Source: Methanobacteriota archaeon
GTDB taxonomy: Archaea; Thermoplasmatota; Poseidoniia; Poseidoniales; Poseidoniaceae
Assembly: GCA_002714305.1 (NCBI GenBank)
Contig: PAWY01000022.1
Coordinates: forward strand, 8,040-13,617
Length of the DNA: 5,578 nt
Reading direction: 5' to 3'
Made by a program: the position numbers and the translations under genes. The notes below the pieces were generated by a model that made no database searches, was not told the DNA's origin, and worked only from the letters and a program-made list of their open reading frames with translations. Positions 1 to 5,578 of this stretch are shown one piece after another. Position 1 is the first letter of the stretch. Each line of letters opens with the position of its first letter.

Positions 1-88
1 TGTGTGAAATCCTCCCTCTCATGGGTTTTCATAGCAAAGAGAATTGATGCCCCTAACAGGTTTAATCTGCCATCCCTTTCGGGGAGTC
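1..88. other. Upstream non-coding leader of the operon
   Basis: This short stretch precedes the first gene and contains no reading frame that resembles a protein. The frame of the first gene is open from base 35 (in-frame TAG at 32-34) and includes a TTG at 44, but the residues encoded between 44 and 88 do not look like part of a signal peptide. A pyrimidine-rich block lies at 11-20. I see no clear palindromic operator, and neither a TrmB-type TACT-N-AGTA nor a TATC-N-GATA sugar-regulator site. The window begins too close to the gene to see the whole regulatory region or the upstream neighbour. Confidence 0.6.
61..66 (+). promoter_or_regulatory. Candidate archaeal TATA box for the operon
   Basis: TTTAAT, preceded by the purine-containing ACAGG as a possible weak BRE, is centred about 26 bases before the ATG at 89. 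That is the usual archaeal distance from TATA box to transcription start, so the transcript would begin at or next to the ATG and be leaderless. No bacterial -35/-10 pair with normal spacing fits here. A six-base AT-rich match is weak evidence on its own; the support comes from its position and from the lack of a usable ribosome binding site for this gene. Confidence 0.35.
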
Positions 89-2713
89 ATGGCCGGTCAA
101 CCGCAACAGCCCATGGGTCGGCGTGCCGGCCTCGCGGCTTTGCTGTTGTGCACTTTGTTTCTCTCAGGTTGCTTGGGAGGCAACGTGGACCAACGTACGG
201 CGTCTTCGGATGAAAATGGACCGATCACCCTTACCGTGTGGCACACGTTTGCCGCAGAAAGCAAGGAAGAGAATGTCTTTCTCCAATCGGTCAAGGAGTT
301 TGAATCCCAGCACCCCAACATCACCGTTGATGTTGCCCTCGTTCCCTTTGGTGATGCAGATAACCTCTTCATGACGGCAGCTCAAGGTGGAGAAGCTCCC
401 GATTTGATGCGGCTATCGAGCGACCAACTGGGTGCGATTGGTGAAGTCCGCGTCGATGGCTTTCCTTTGTTGGAAGACCTTCGACCTCACTTGACCCCGG
501 TCGAGCGCAGCCAGTTTGAGGAACAAGCCCTTCATGCCATGCGATACGATGAGGCCCTTTACGGAGTTCCAGCAAGTCAAGATGCTCTTTCATTGATCTA
601 CAACAAAGCCCTGTTTGATGCGCGTGGCGTTGATTATCCCGATGAAACATGGACACAACACGACTTGCTTGAAGCGGCTCAATCGTTGACCTACCAAGAC
701 GTGCAAGGCCTCGCCGTACCGGTCAAATCTGCGTATTGGTGGTTCGGTTTTCAAGCGGGTTACAACGGTTCTCTGTTCGATGAATCGGGACGTCCATCCC
801 TCAATTCCAATGGCTCTTCTGTGGCCCTTGACTGGTTGCTCGATTTGGAACAGGAACACAATGTCGTGGCGACAGGTACACAAACAGAGGGCATGAAAAA
901 CCAATTTATTGCCTCCAAAGCCGCCATGATCGTGGATGGCCCATGGAATTGGGCCACGTACGAAGCGAGCCGCCTTGACGTGGGGCAATCCATTCTTCCA
1001 ACCATTGCAGAGACCGGCGAGCGTGTGGCTCCGTTGGTGACCTACAAAGGATGGACGGTGAGCAAACAAAGCGCCCACAAATTGGCAGCGGTGGAATTGG
1101 CGCTTTACCTGTCAAGCGAAGACGTGCAGAAAACATTCGCTTTGGAAACGTACACGCTTCCGACGCATTCAGCGCTCGGACAAGACCCGGAGGTGAGGGA
1201 TGATCCCGTTCTTTCAGGTTTCATGGACCAACTGAGCGTTGGAACGCCTGCTCCAACCACACGTGCCATGGCGCTGGTCTATGGCCCACTTGTGACGGCG
1301 TTTGAACAAGTCTACACAGAAACGGCCTCTGCACAAGAGGCTCTTGACGGTGCCAACGCCGAACTTATTTCTCAAATCGATGGTTTGCAACAAGCTCAAC
1401 CCCCTCCAGAAAATGAGGGTTATCGAACCGTAGCGATCAATTTCACCACCGATGGTTCGGTGGACTACACGGTCACCGTTGATGGAGAAGTTCACAGTGC
1501 ACTCACGCAAAACCATTCGCTCCTTTCGGGTCTGCCTCCCTACGAGGTGTGCTCTTCTGATGGAATTGAATTGCTCAAATCACCGACCAAACGTGTCTTT
1601 GAAAGCAACGCCTCAATCATTGAATGTTCTTTGACGGGGATGGTACCCAACACCGTTCATCTCGTTCAGGTCCAGGGGGAAAACGGTGTGGTCTTTGAGG
1701 CAGAATTGAGCACAAGCGTGGGTGATGTGGTTCCCGAAACCGGCGACACCTCCCCTGTTTTGTTTGCCTTAGGGGCGATTTTTGTCTCGCTGGTTGCCCT
1801 GCTCAGTTATGGTCGAGCCATGGACGTGAAGGCCGGCAGACTTCATGCTAAATCAGCCCACATTTACATCGCACCGGCCATGCTCGCCCTTGCTATTCTG
1901 ACCTTCTATCCCGTGCTTTACGGCTTTTGGCTGTCGTTCACCGATGCCGACGCGACCCGACTCGGGGACCAAACTTTTGTCGGGTTGGTCAATTTCATCG
2001 AAGTGTTCACTGCCTCAGGCTTTCTTCGTGTCACCCTCTTCACGCTCATTTGGACCGTGGTCAACGTCACGGCCCACATCGGCCTTGGTTTGTTCCTCGC
2101 CATGGTGCTGCAATACGGCAACATTCGAGGGAAAACCATCTATCGCACCGTGCTCTTGCTTCCCTGGGCCATTCCGTCGTACATCTCTGTCTTGGTGTGG
2201 AAAGGGATGTTCCAACCGGAGGGTTTGGTGAACGATGTACTTGGAACAGACCTGCATTTCCTCGCCGACCCGACGGGTGCTCAATTGGTTGTCATTTTCG
2301 TCAACATCTGGCTTGGTGTGCCGTTCATGATGATGTCACTGAGTGGCGCCCTGCAAGCCCTGCCCCGTGATATGTACGAGGCTGCTCAATTGGATGGTGT
2401 CTCCTCGTGGGACTCCTTCCGTCACCTGACGCTCCCCAATTTGAAGAGCGCCCTCGTGCCGCTTTCCTTGCTTGGTTTCATTTGGACGTTCAACATGTTC
2501 AACGTGATTTATCTCTTGACGGATGGAGGTCCTGACCTCTATTTCGGTGAACCCGGGCAAACAGATATTCTGATTACTTACGTCTACGATGTGGCCTTCC
2601 GAGATGGAGCGTACGGCGTAGCCGCTGCCTGGTCGGTCGTGATCTTCTTCATGCTGCTTGCCTTTTCGTGGACGTACATGAAGCGAACAAACGCGACGGA
2701 GGCGACCGTATGA
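89..2713 (+). CDS. malF: Fused sugar-binding lipoprotein and MalF-type ABC permease
   Basis: An 874-residue fusion of an extracellular maltodextrin-binding domain and a membrane permease. Residues 9-28 form a lipoprotein signal peptide (RR, hydrophobic core, lipobox LSGC with Cys28). Residues about 45-434 are a family 1 solute-binding domain: LTVWHTF near the start, ALSLIYNK at 166-173 (as I recall it, the same string as in E. coli MalE), an aromatic YWW at 216-218, and GPWNW at 284-288, like MalE GPWAW. Residues about 444-546 look like an Ig/Fn3-type beta domain (LTGMVPNT at 515-522) with Cys488 and Cys513. A helix at about 555-574 returns the chain to the cytoplasm. Six MalF-like helices follow (about 592-617, 645-674, 686-708, 731-755, 787-810, 842-864), with the EAA coupling motif at 764-770 (EAA, G770) ending in LP 782-783. 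The ATG at 89 is chosen for the TATA spacing; ATG 113 would also leave an intact signal peptide, and TTG 44 is unlikely. Substrate is inferred; other alpha-glucans are possible. Confidence 0.9.
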   Translation: MAGQPQQPMGRRAGLAALLLCTLFLSGCLGGNVDQRTASSDENGPITLTVWHTFAAESKEENVFLQSVKEFESQHPNITVDVALVPFGDADNLFMTAAQGGEAPDLMRLSSDQLGAIGEVRVDGFPLLEDLRPHLTPVERSQFEEQALHAMRYDEALYGVPASQDALSLIYNKALFDARGVDYPDETWTQHDLLEAAQSLTYQDVQGLAVPVKSAYWWFGFQAGYNGSLFDESGRPSLNSNGSSVALDWLLDLEQEHNVVATGTQTEGMKNQFIASKAAMIVDGPWNWATYEASRLDVGQSILPTIAETGERVAPLVTYKGWTVSKQSAHKLAAVELALYLSSEDVQKTFALETYTLPTHSALGQDPEVRDDPVLSGFMDQLSVGTPAPTTRAMALVYGPLVTAFEQVYTETASAQEALDGANAELISQIDGLQQAQPPPENEGYRTVAINFTTDGSVDYTVTVDGEVHSALTQNHSLLSGLPPYEVCSSDGIELLKSPTKRVFESNASIIECSLTGMVPNTVHLVQVQGENGVVFEAELSTSVGDVVPETGDTSPVLFALGAIFVSLVALLSYGRAMDVKAGRLHAKSAHIYIAPAMLALAILTFYPVLYGFWLSFTDADATRLGDQTFVGLVNFIEVFTASGFLRVTLFTLIWTVVNVTAHIGLGLFLAMVLQYGNIRGKTIYRTVLLLPWAIPSYISVLVWKGMFQPEGLVNDVLGTDLHFLADPTGAQLVVIFVNIWLGVPFMMMSLSGALQALPRDMYEAAQLDGVSSWDSFRHLTLPNLKSALVPLSLLGFIWTFNMFNVIYLLTDGGPDLYFGEPGQTDILITYVYDVAFRDGAYGVAAAWSVVIFFMLLAFSWTYMKRTNATEATV
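2698..2702 (+). promoter_or_regulatory. Shine-Dalgarno site of the MalG-type gene
   Basis: GGAGG lies inside the last codons of the preceding gene and ends seven bases before the ATG at 2710. It decides the start of the second permease: an upstream in-frame ATG at 2668 has no such site and would add 14 hydrophilic residues. The ATG at 2710 overlaps the TGA at 2711-2713 (ATGA), which implies translational coupling. Confidence 0.8.
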
Positions 2714-3957
2714 TTTCGGAAAGCACCGTGCGACGCTGGTACGTCCCCGTTGAGGTGGAAACACTTCGACGTTGGTTACTGGTCAGTTTCATTGTCAACC
2801 TCGTTCTTCTCTCCATTGACATGCTGCGCGGCGGCGGTATGGTGTTGCGGATTGGTTTTCTCGGCCTTGTGGCCATTGGTTTGCTGATCAATACCCTTCC
2901 AGAGGCGTCTTCTCCAACCACACGAAACACTTCCCTCGTCTTGGGGGGTGGTGTGCTCCTGATTGGTTTGGTTCGCTTCATGATGACCCCGATGACGGCC
3001 TTTGACGCTTGGATGCAAGCATGGTTGATTGGGCCTGGTGCCCTGACGATTCTGTGGGTCTCGAGTCCACCGGTCACTGCGTGGTCGACTCGGAACTTAT
3101 CGCTCAATGCGATTGAATACGGACTTGCACGAAACCAACGCTACGGACCCCGTTTGCGTGCGTTTGGAGCCCATCTCGTTCTGCTTCATTTCGTGGTGCT
3201 CACGCTTCTTCCGCTTTTGTGGATTCTCGACATTGCTCTTTCCCCCGGCAACGCCTTGGGCGGCTCACTTGGTGGCCCTTACACCGGTGAGCATTTTTCC
3301 AATATGCTGGGAAGCGAAGCCTTCTGGACGTGGATGCGAAACTCGCTCATCGTCAGCATTGGCACCACATTGCTTGGTTTGGTTGTGGCGATTCCTGCAG
3401 GCTACGCGTTTAGCCGATACAAATTCACAGGAAGGGATGTCTCCATGTTCGCTTTTTTGCTCGTTCAAATGTTCCCCGGGATCATCATTCTTGTCCCCTA
3501 TTTCTTGGTGATGAAGTCGCTGGGCCTTCTGAATTCTCATCTCGGATTGATTCTCGCTTACTGCGTGACGGCCCTCCCACTTTGTGTTTGGATGCTGAAA
3601 GGATTCTTCGACACCGTGCCGAGGGAACTTGAGGAAGCCGCCTTGCTCGATGGATGCAACCAATTCCAGGTGTTCACAAAGGTGGTACTTCCACTTTCAC
3701 TTCCTGCGGTTGCGGTCACGGCTTTGTTCAGTTTCCTTGCAGCTTGGAATGAATTCCTCCTCGCCCTCACGTTCAACACATCCAATGACATGTACACCCT
3801 TCCTGTGGGTCTTGCATCCATGATCTCCAGCACCGGTCAGGCCTGGGGCGATTTTGCTGCGGCGAGTTTGCTCGTCAGTTTGCCGGTTGCGCTTCTTTTC
3901 TTGTTCTTCCAGAAGTTCCTCATCGAGGGACTCTCAGCTGGAGGCGTCAAGGGGTGA
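2710..3957 (+). CDS. malG: MalG-type ABC permease with N-terminal membrane extension
   Basis: A 415-residue membrane protein, second permease of the importer, pairing with the MalF part of the preceding gene. The core from about residue 150 is a normal MalG: helix 1 at about 152-178 (LLPLLWILDIALSPGN), further helices at about 211-236, 246-268, 275-296, 331-354 and 382-404. The cytoplasmic EAA loop has EAA at 309-311, G315 and LP at 327-328, and contacts the ATPase. The C-terminus (FLIEGLSAGGVKG) closely matches the E. coli MalG end as I recall it. Unusual is the N-terminal extension of about 150 residues with four hydrophobic segments (about 22-38, 44-63, 74-92, 104-121); MalG proteins are normally about 280-300 residues with six helices. 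An even number of extra helices keeps the core in its normal orientation, and the basic residues near the start (RR at 8-9 and 20-21) fit a cytoplasmic N-terminus. I recognise no family in the extension. Confidence 0.9.
   Translation: MISESTVRRWYVPVEVETLRRWLLVSFIVNLVLLSIDMLRGGGMVLRIGFLGLVAIGLLINTLPEASSPTTRNTSLVLGGGVLLIGLVRFMMTPMTAFDAWMQAWLIGPGALTILWVSSPPVTAWSTRNLSLNAIEYGLARNQRYGPRLRAFGAHLVLLHFVVLTLLPLLWILDIALSPGNALGGSLGGPYTGEHFSNMLGSEAFWTWMRNSLIVSIGTTLLGLVVAIPAGYAFSRYKFTGRDVSMFAFLLVQMFPGIIILVPYFLVMKSLGLLNSHLGLILAYCVTALPLCVWMLKGFFDTVPRELEEAALLDGCNQFQVFTKVVLPLSLPAVAVTALFSFLAAWNEFLLALTFNTSNDMYTLPVGLASMISSTGQAWGDFAAASLLVSLPVALLFLFFQKFLIEGLSAGGVKG
3951..3957 (+). promoter_or_regulatory. Shine-Dalgarno site of the MalK-type gene
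   Basis: GGGGTGA, formed by the last codons and stop of the MalG gene, ends six bases before the ATG at 3964 and matches the GGTGA part of the usual anti-Shine-Dalgarno complement. An earlier ATG at 3957 overlaps the stop codon but runs straight into TAA, so 3964 is the start. Confidence 0.65.
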
Positions 3958-3963
3958 TGTAAC

Positions 3964-4755
3964 ATGGTAAATGTGAATTTTGAGCATGTGTCAAAACGGT
4001 ATGAAGATGGATTTGAAGCGGTCAAAGGATTGAATCTTGAGGTTCAAGATGGCGAGTTCTTGGTGCTGCTTGGACCGTCTGGTTGTGGGAAATCCACGAC
4101 GCTTCGTATGTTGGCTGGGTTGGAGGAAGTGACGGACGGGACCATCAGCATTGGCGGCGTCTCTGTCAATCATCTTCCTGCTGGCGCCCGTGGTTTGGGC
4201 ATGGTGTTCCAATCCTACGCCCTTTATCCACACATGACGATTCGGGACAACATGACCTTCGGGCTTCGCATGGCCAAAGGAAAGGACCGCCTTTCAGAGG
4301 CAGAAATCAACACTCGGGTCAAAGAAACGGCCAACATGCTCGAATTGTCGGAACATCTGGGCAAGAAGCCAAAGGAATTGAGCGGCGGGCAACGTCAACG
4401 CGTGGCCCTTGGCCGAGCGTTAATTCGTCGCCCTCAAGTTCTGCTGATGGATGAGCCACTCTCCAACCTCGATGCAGAATTGCGGCATCAAATGAGGCGA
4501 GAGATTCGTCGCCTTCACGATGAGTTGGGCACGACCACCATCTACGTCACCCACGACCAAATCGAAGCGATGACGCTTGCTGACCGTGTGGCCATTTTGG
4601 ACCAAGGGGTGCTTCAACAACACGCCCCACCGCTTGAGGCCTACAAGCAACCCGCGAATGAATTCGTCGAATCCTTCCTCTGCCGCCACCTTGATGATTT
4701 GGTGGATACAGCGAACACCCTGCTTCGTTCCGAGGCCCAAGAGGAGGTGAACTGA
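3964..4755 (+). CDS. malK: MalK-type ABC ATPase lacking the regulatory domain
   Basis: A 263-residue cytoplasmic ATPase of the sugar-importer (CUT1/MalK) type, powering the two permeases. All nucleotide-binding elements are present in order: aromatic A-loop Tyr13, Walker A GPSGCGKST 37-45, Q-loop Gln83 followed by SYALYPHMT as in MalK/UgpC proteins, signature LSGGQRQR 139-146, Walker B VLLMDEP 159-165, D-loop SNLD 167-170 and switch His197. The catalytic machinery looks intact. The protein ends about 25 residues after the segment LEAYKQPANEFVESF (224-238), where typical MalK proteins of about 370 residues enter the C-terminal TOBE/OB-fold domain that strengthens the dimer and binds regulators. 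The next gene begins at the stop codon with its own ribosome binding site, so no room exists for that domain. The closing tail (EAQEEVN) is acidic. Operon position makes it the ATPase of this transporter. Confidence 0.93.
   Translation: MVNVNFEHVSKRYEDGFEAVKGLNLEVQDGEFLVLLGPSGCGKSTTLRMLAGLEEVTDGTISIGGVSVNHLPAGARGLGMVFQSYALYPHMTIRDNMTFGLRMAKGKDRLSEAEINTRVKETANMLELSEHLGKKPKELSGGQRQRVALGRALIRRPQVLLMDEPLSNLDAELRHQMRREIRRLHDELGTTTIYVTHDQIEAMTLADRVAILDQGVLQQHAPPLEAYKQPANEFVESFLCRHLDDLVDTANTLLRSEAQEEVN
4743..4750 (+). promoter_or_regulatory. Strong Shine-Dalgarno site of the amylase gene
   Basis: GGAGGTGA, inside the last codons of the ATPase gene, is a near-complete match to the anti-Shine-Dalgarno sequence; its GGAGG core ends seven bases before the ATG at 4755. 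The start shares one base with the preceding stop (TGATG), which points to coupled translation of the hydrolase with the transporter. Confidence 0.85.
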
Positions 4756-5578
4756 TGCACCTGCGTCGATCTTCTCTTGCTGTGGTGTTGATGCTGCTCT
4801 TCGTGATGGCTACTCCCCTCTATTCAACCGAAGTTCGGGCGACGGAAGGGCGTTCGTCAACCGCCACCACGTTCACGTATGTTGGAGAAGCAACTTCGGT
4901 CCAACTCATCGGTGAGTGGGATTGGGACGCCGTTTTGGAGATGAACAATTCCAGCGGAACGTGGTCGGTTGATGTTGAACTCTCCGAGGGACTTTACTGC
5001 TACAAATTCATGGTTGACGGGACCTACCTCTTTGACCCCAACAATCCCGAACGGGTGTATTGCGATGGCATCGAGAATTCCCTTCTCCGAGTGGATGACC
5101 ACCTTCGCCCACACTACACGGCGAGTTTGGCTGAACATCACCTCCACATCACGTACCACGCCGGTTCAACCGGTGCCCCCCATGATGGTACACCTGTGGC
5201 CCTTTCCGGAGCAACATGGGATTCGCTCACGTCAACCTGGAACCTTTCCTTAGAGGGTTTAGCCGATGGAAAACATTCGCTCAAGATTGAGGGGGTTGAC
5301 ACCGATGGCAACGTGGCATACGACCTTCTCGTCCCCTTTTGGCGTGGTCCACATGCCTCCTTTGTTTGGGAAGATGCGCTCATCTACATGGTCATGACCG
5401 ACCGCTTCGTTAACGGAAACCAGAGCAACGACGGTCTCGCAACCGGGGCTGCTCAGGGAGCAGACTGGCAAGGTGGCGATTTTGCTGGTGTCACCCAAAT
5501 GATTCAGTCCGGATACTTTTCCAATTTGGGCGTAAATGCGCTCTGGCTAACGCCCTTCAATACGGCGGCCAACGGCAC
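4755..5578 (+). CDS. Secreted GH13 alpha-amylase family protein, 3' end missing
   Basis: The first 274 residues of an extracellular enzyme expected to hydrolyse alpha-glucans such as starch or glycogen. Residues 1-29 are a secretion signal (basic HLRR, hydrophobic 8-20, possible cleavage after VRA 27-29); there is no lipobox Cys. Residues about 39-113 resemble a CBM48/AMPK-type glycan-binding module: VQLIGEWDWD 49-58, GTWSVDVEL 68-76, GLYCYKFMVDG 79-89, DPNNPE 94-99 and NSLLRV 108-113. Residues about 122-197 form a second, unassigned beta-rich domain. The GH13 barrel begins near 206: IYMVMTDRF 210-218, NGNQSND 220-226 (likely calcium-site loop), DWQGGDFAG 237-245 and LGVNALWLTP 258-267. The catalytic Asp and Glu and the DxxxNH region lie beyond the window, so activity and exact specificity (alpha-amylase, neopullulanase or cyclomaltodextrinase type) cannot be settled. 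The frame stays open to the edge. Confidence 0.88.
   Translation, partial: MHLRRSSLAVVLMLLFVMATPLYSTEVRATEGRSSTATTFTYVGEATSVQLIGEWDWDAVLEMNNSSGTWSVDVELSEGLYCYKFMVDGTYLFDPNNPERVYCDGIENSLLRVDDHLRPHYTASLAEHHLHITYHAGSTGAPHDGTPVALSGATWDSLTSTWNLSLEGLADGKHSLKIEGVDTDGNVAYDLLVPFWRGPHASFVWEDALIYMVMTDRFVNGNQSNDGLATGAAQGADWQGGDFAGVTQMIQSGYFSNLGVNALWLTPFNTAANG

Noticed and set aside
113..172. Twin-arginine (Tat) export signal, from the RR before the hydrophobic core
   Set aside because: The residues after RR (AGL) do not match the usual SRRxFLK pattern, and the lipobox alone explains a Sec-type lipoprotein signal.
4..213. Small + strand frame starting with GTG and overlapping the signal peptide of the fusion gene
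   Set aside because: It overlaps a clear lipoprotein signal in another frame, and its translation is low-complexity and basic, with no recognisable domain.
590..1078. Longest minus-strand frame (162 codons) opposite the binding domain
   Set aside because: It lies entirely antisense to a well-supported domain, its product is rich in His, Arg and Cys as expected of a shadow frame, and no ribosome binding site or family match is seen.
1820..1860. Possible separate start for MalF at ATG 1820, making the fusion two genes
   Set aside because: There is no stop codon before it and no Shine-Dalgarno site, and the helix at residues 555-574 that is needed for topology lies upstream of it.
2649..3107. 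Minus-strand frame of 152 codons opposite the MalF/MalG junction
   Set aside because: It is antisense to two genes whose overlap and ribosome binding site are convincing; the translation is Arg/Thr/Pro rich without a fold signature.
4083..4454. + strand frame of 123 codons inside the ATPase gene
   Set aside because: It is out of frame with intact Walker A, signature and Walker B motifs and has a shadow-like Ser/Arg/Gly composition.
4660..4755. Frameshift at the end of the ATPase gene hiding a TOBE domain
   Set aside because: The frame ends at a start codon with a strong ribosome binding site for the next gene, and the following sequence in the used frame is a signal peptide; no TOBE-like residues are visible.
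1..5578. Mobile elements, CRISPR arrays, tRNA or rRNA genes
   Set aside because: No terminal inverted repeats, transposase-like frames, regularly spaced repeats or RNA-gene-like segments were seen; the window is densely filled by four protein genes.

Overview
This window holds a compact, single-strand operon for importing maltodextrin (or a related glucan), followed by the start of a secreted starch-degrading enzyme. Four genes lie head to tail on the + strand with almost no space between them: (1) a substrate-binding protein fused to a MalF-type permease (89-2713), (2) a MalG-type permease with an extra N-terminal membrane region (2710-3957), (3) a short MalK-type ATPase (3964-4755), and (4) a secreted glycoside hydrolase family 13 (alpha-amylase family) protein with an N-terminal CBM48-like starch-binding module, cut off by the right edge (4755->5578). 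The minus strand shows no convincing gene.

Organism: the pattern fits an archaeon, most plausibly a planktonic marine euryarchaeon of the Marine Group II / Poseidoniales type, but this is inference. The first gene has a TATA-like element about 26 bases before its best ATG and no properly spaced Shine-Dalgarno site, as expected of a leaderless archaeal transcript. The downstream genes have strong Shine-Dalgarno sites and overlapping or near-touching start and stop codons. The lipoprotein signal ending in LSGC followed by LGG also resembles secreted proteins of that group as I recall them. No rRNA or other phylogenetic marker is present, so a bacterium cannot be excluded.

How the parts work together: the GH13 enzyme would cut starch or glycogen-like polymers outside the cell. 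The binding domain, held at the membrane by its own permease and possibly also by a lipid anchor, would capture the oligosaccharides. MalF and MalG would form the channel, and a dimer of the short MalK would drive transport from the cytoplasm.

The interesting points are architectural. All three transporter subunits depart from the textbook MalEFGK2 layout: MalE and MalF are one polypeptide joined through an Ig/Fn3-like domain and an extra transmembrane helix; MalG carries about 150 extra N-terminal residues with about four predicted helices; and MalK stops right after the nucleotide-binding domain, without the usual C-terminal regulatory (TOBE/OB-fold) domain. Together they suggest a maltodextrin importer with a different mode of control. 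Bases 1-88 contain only the candidate promoter and no supported gene.
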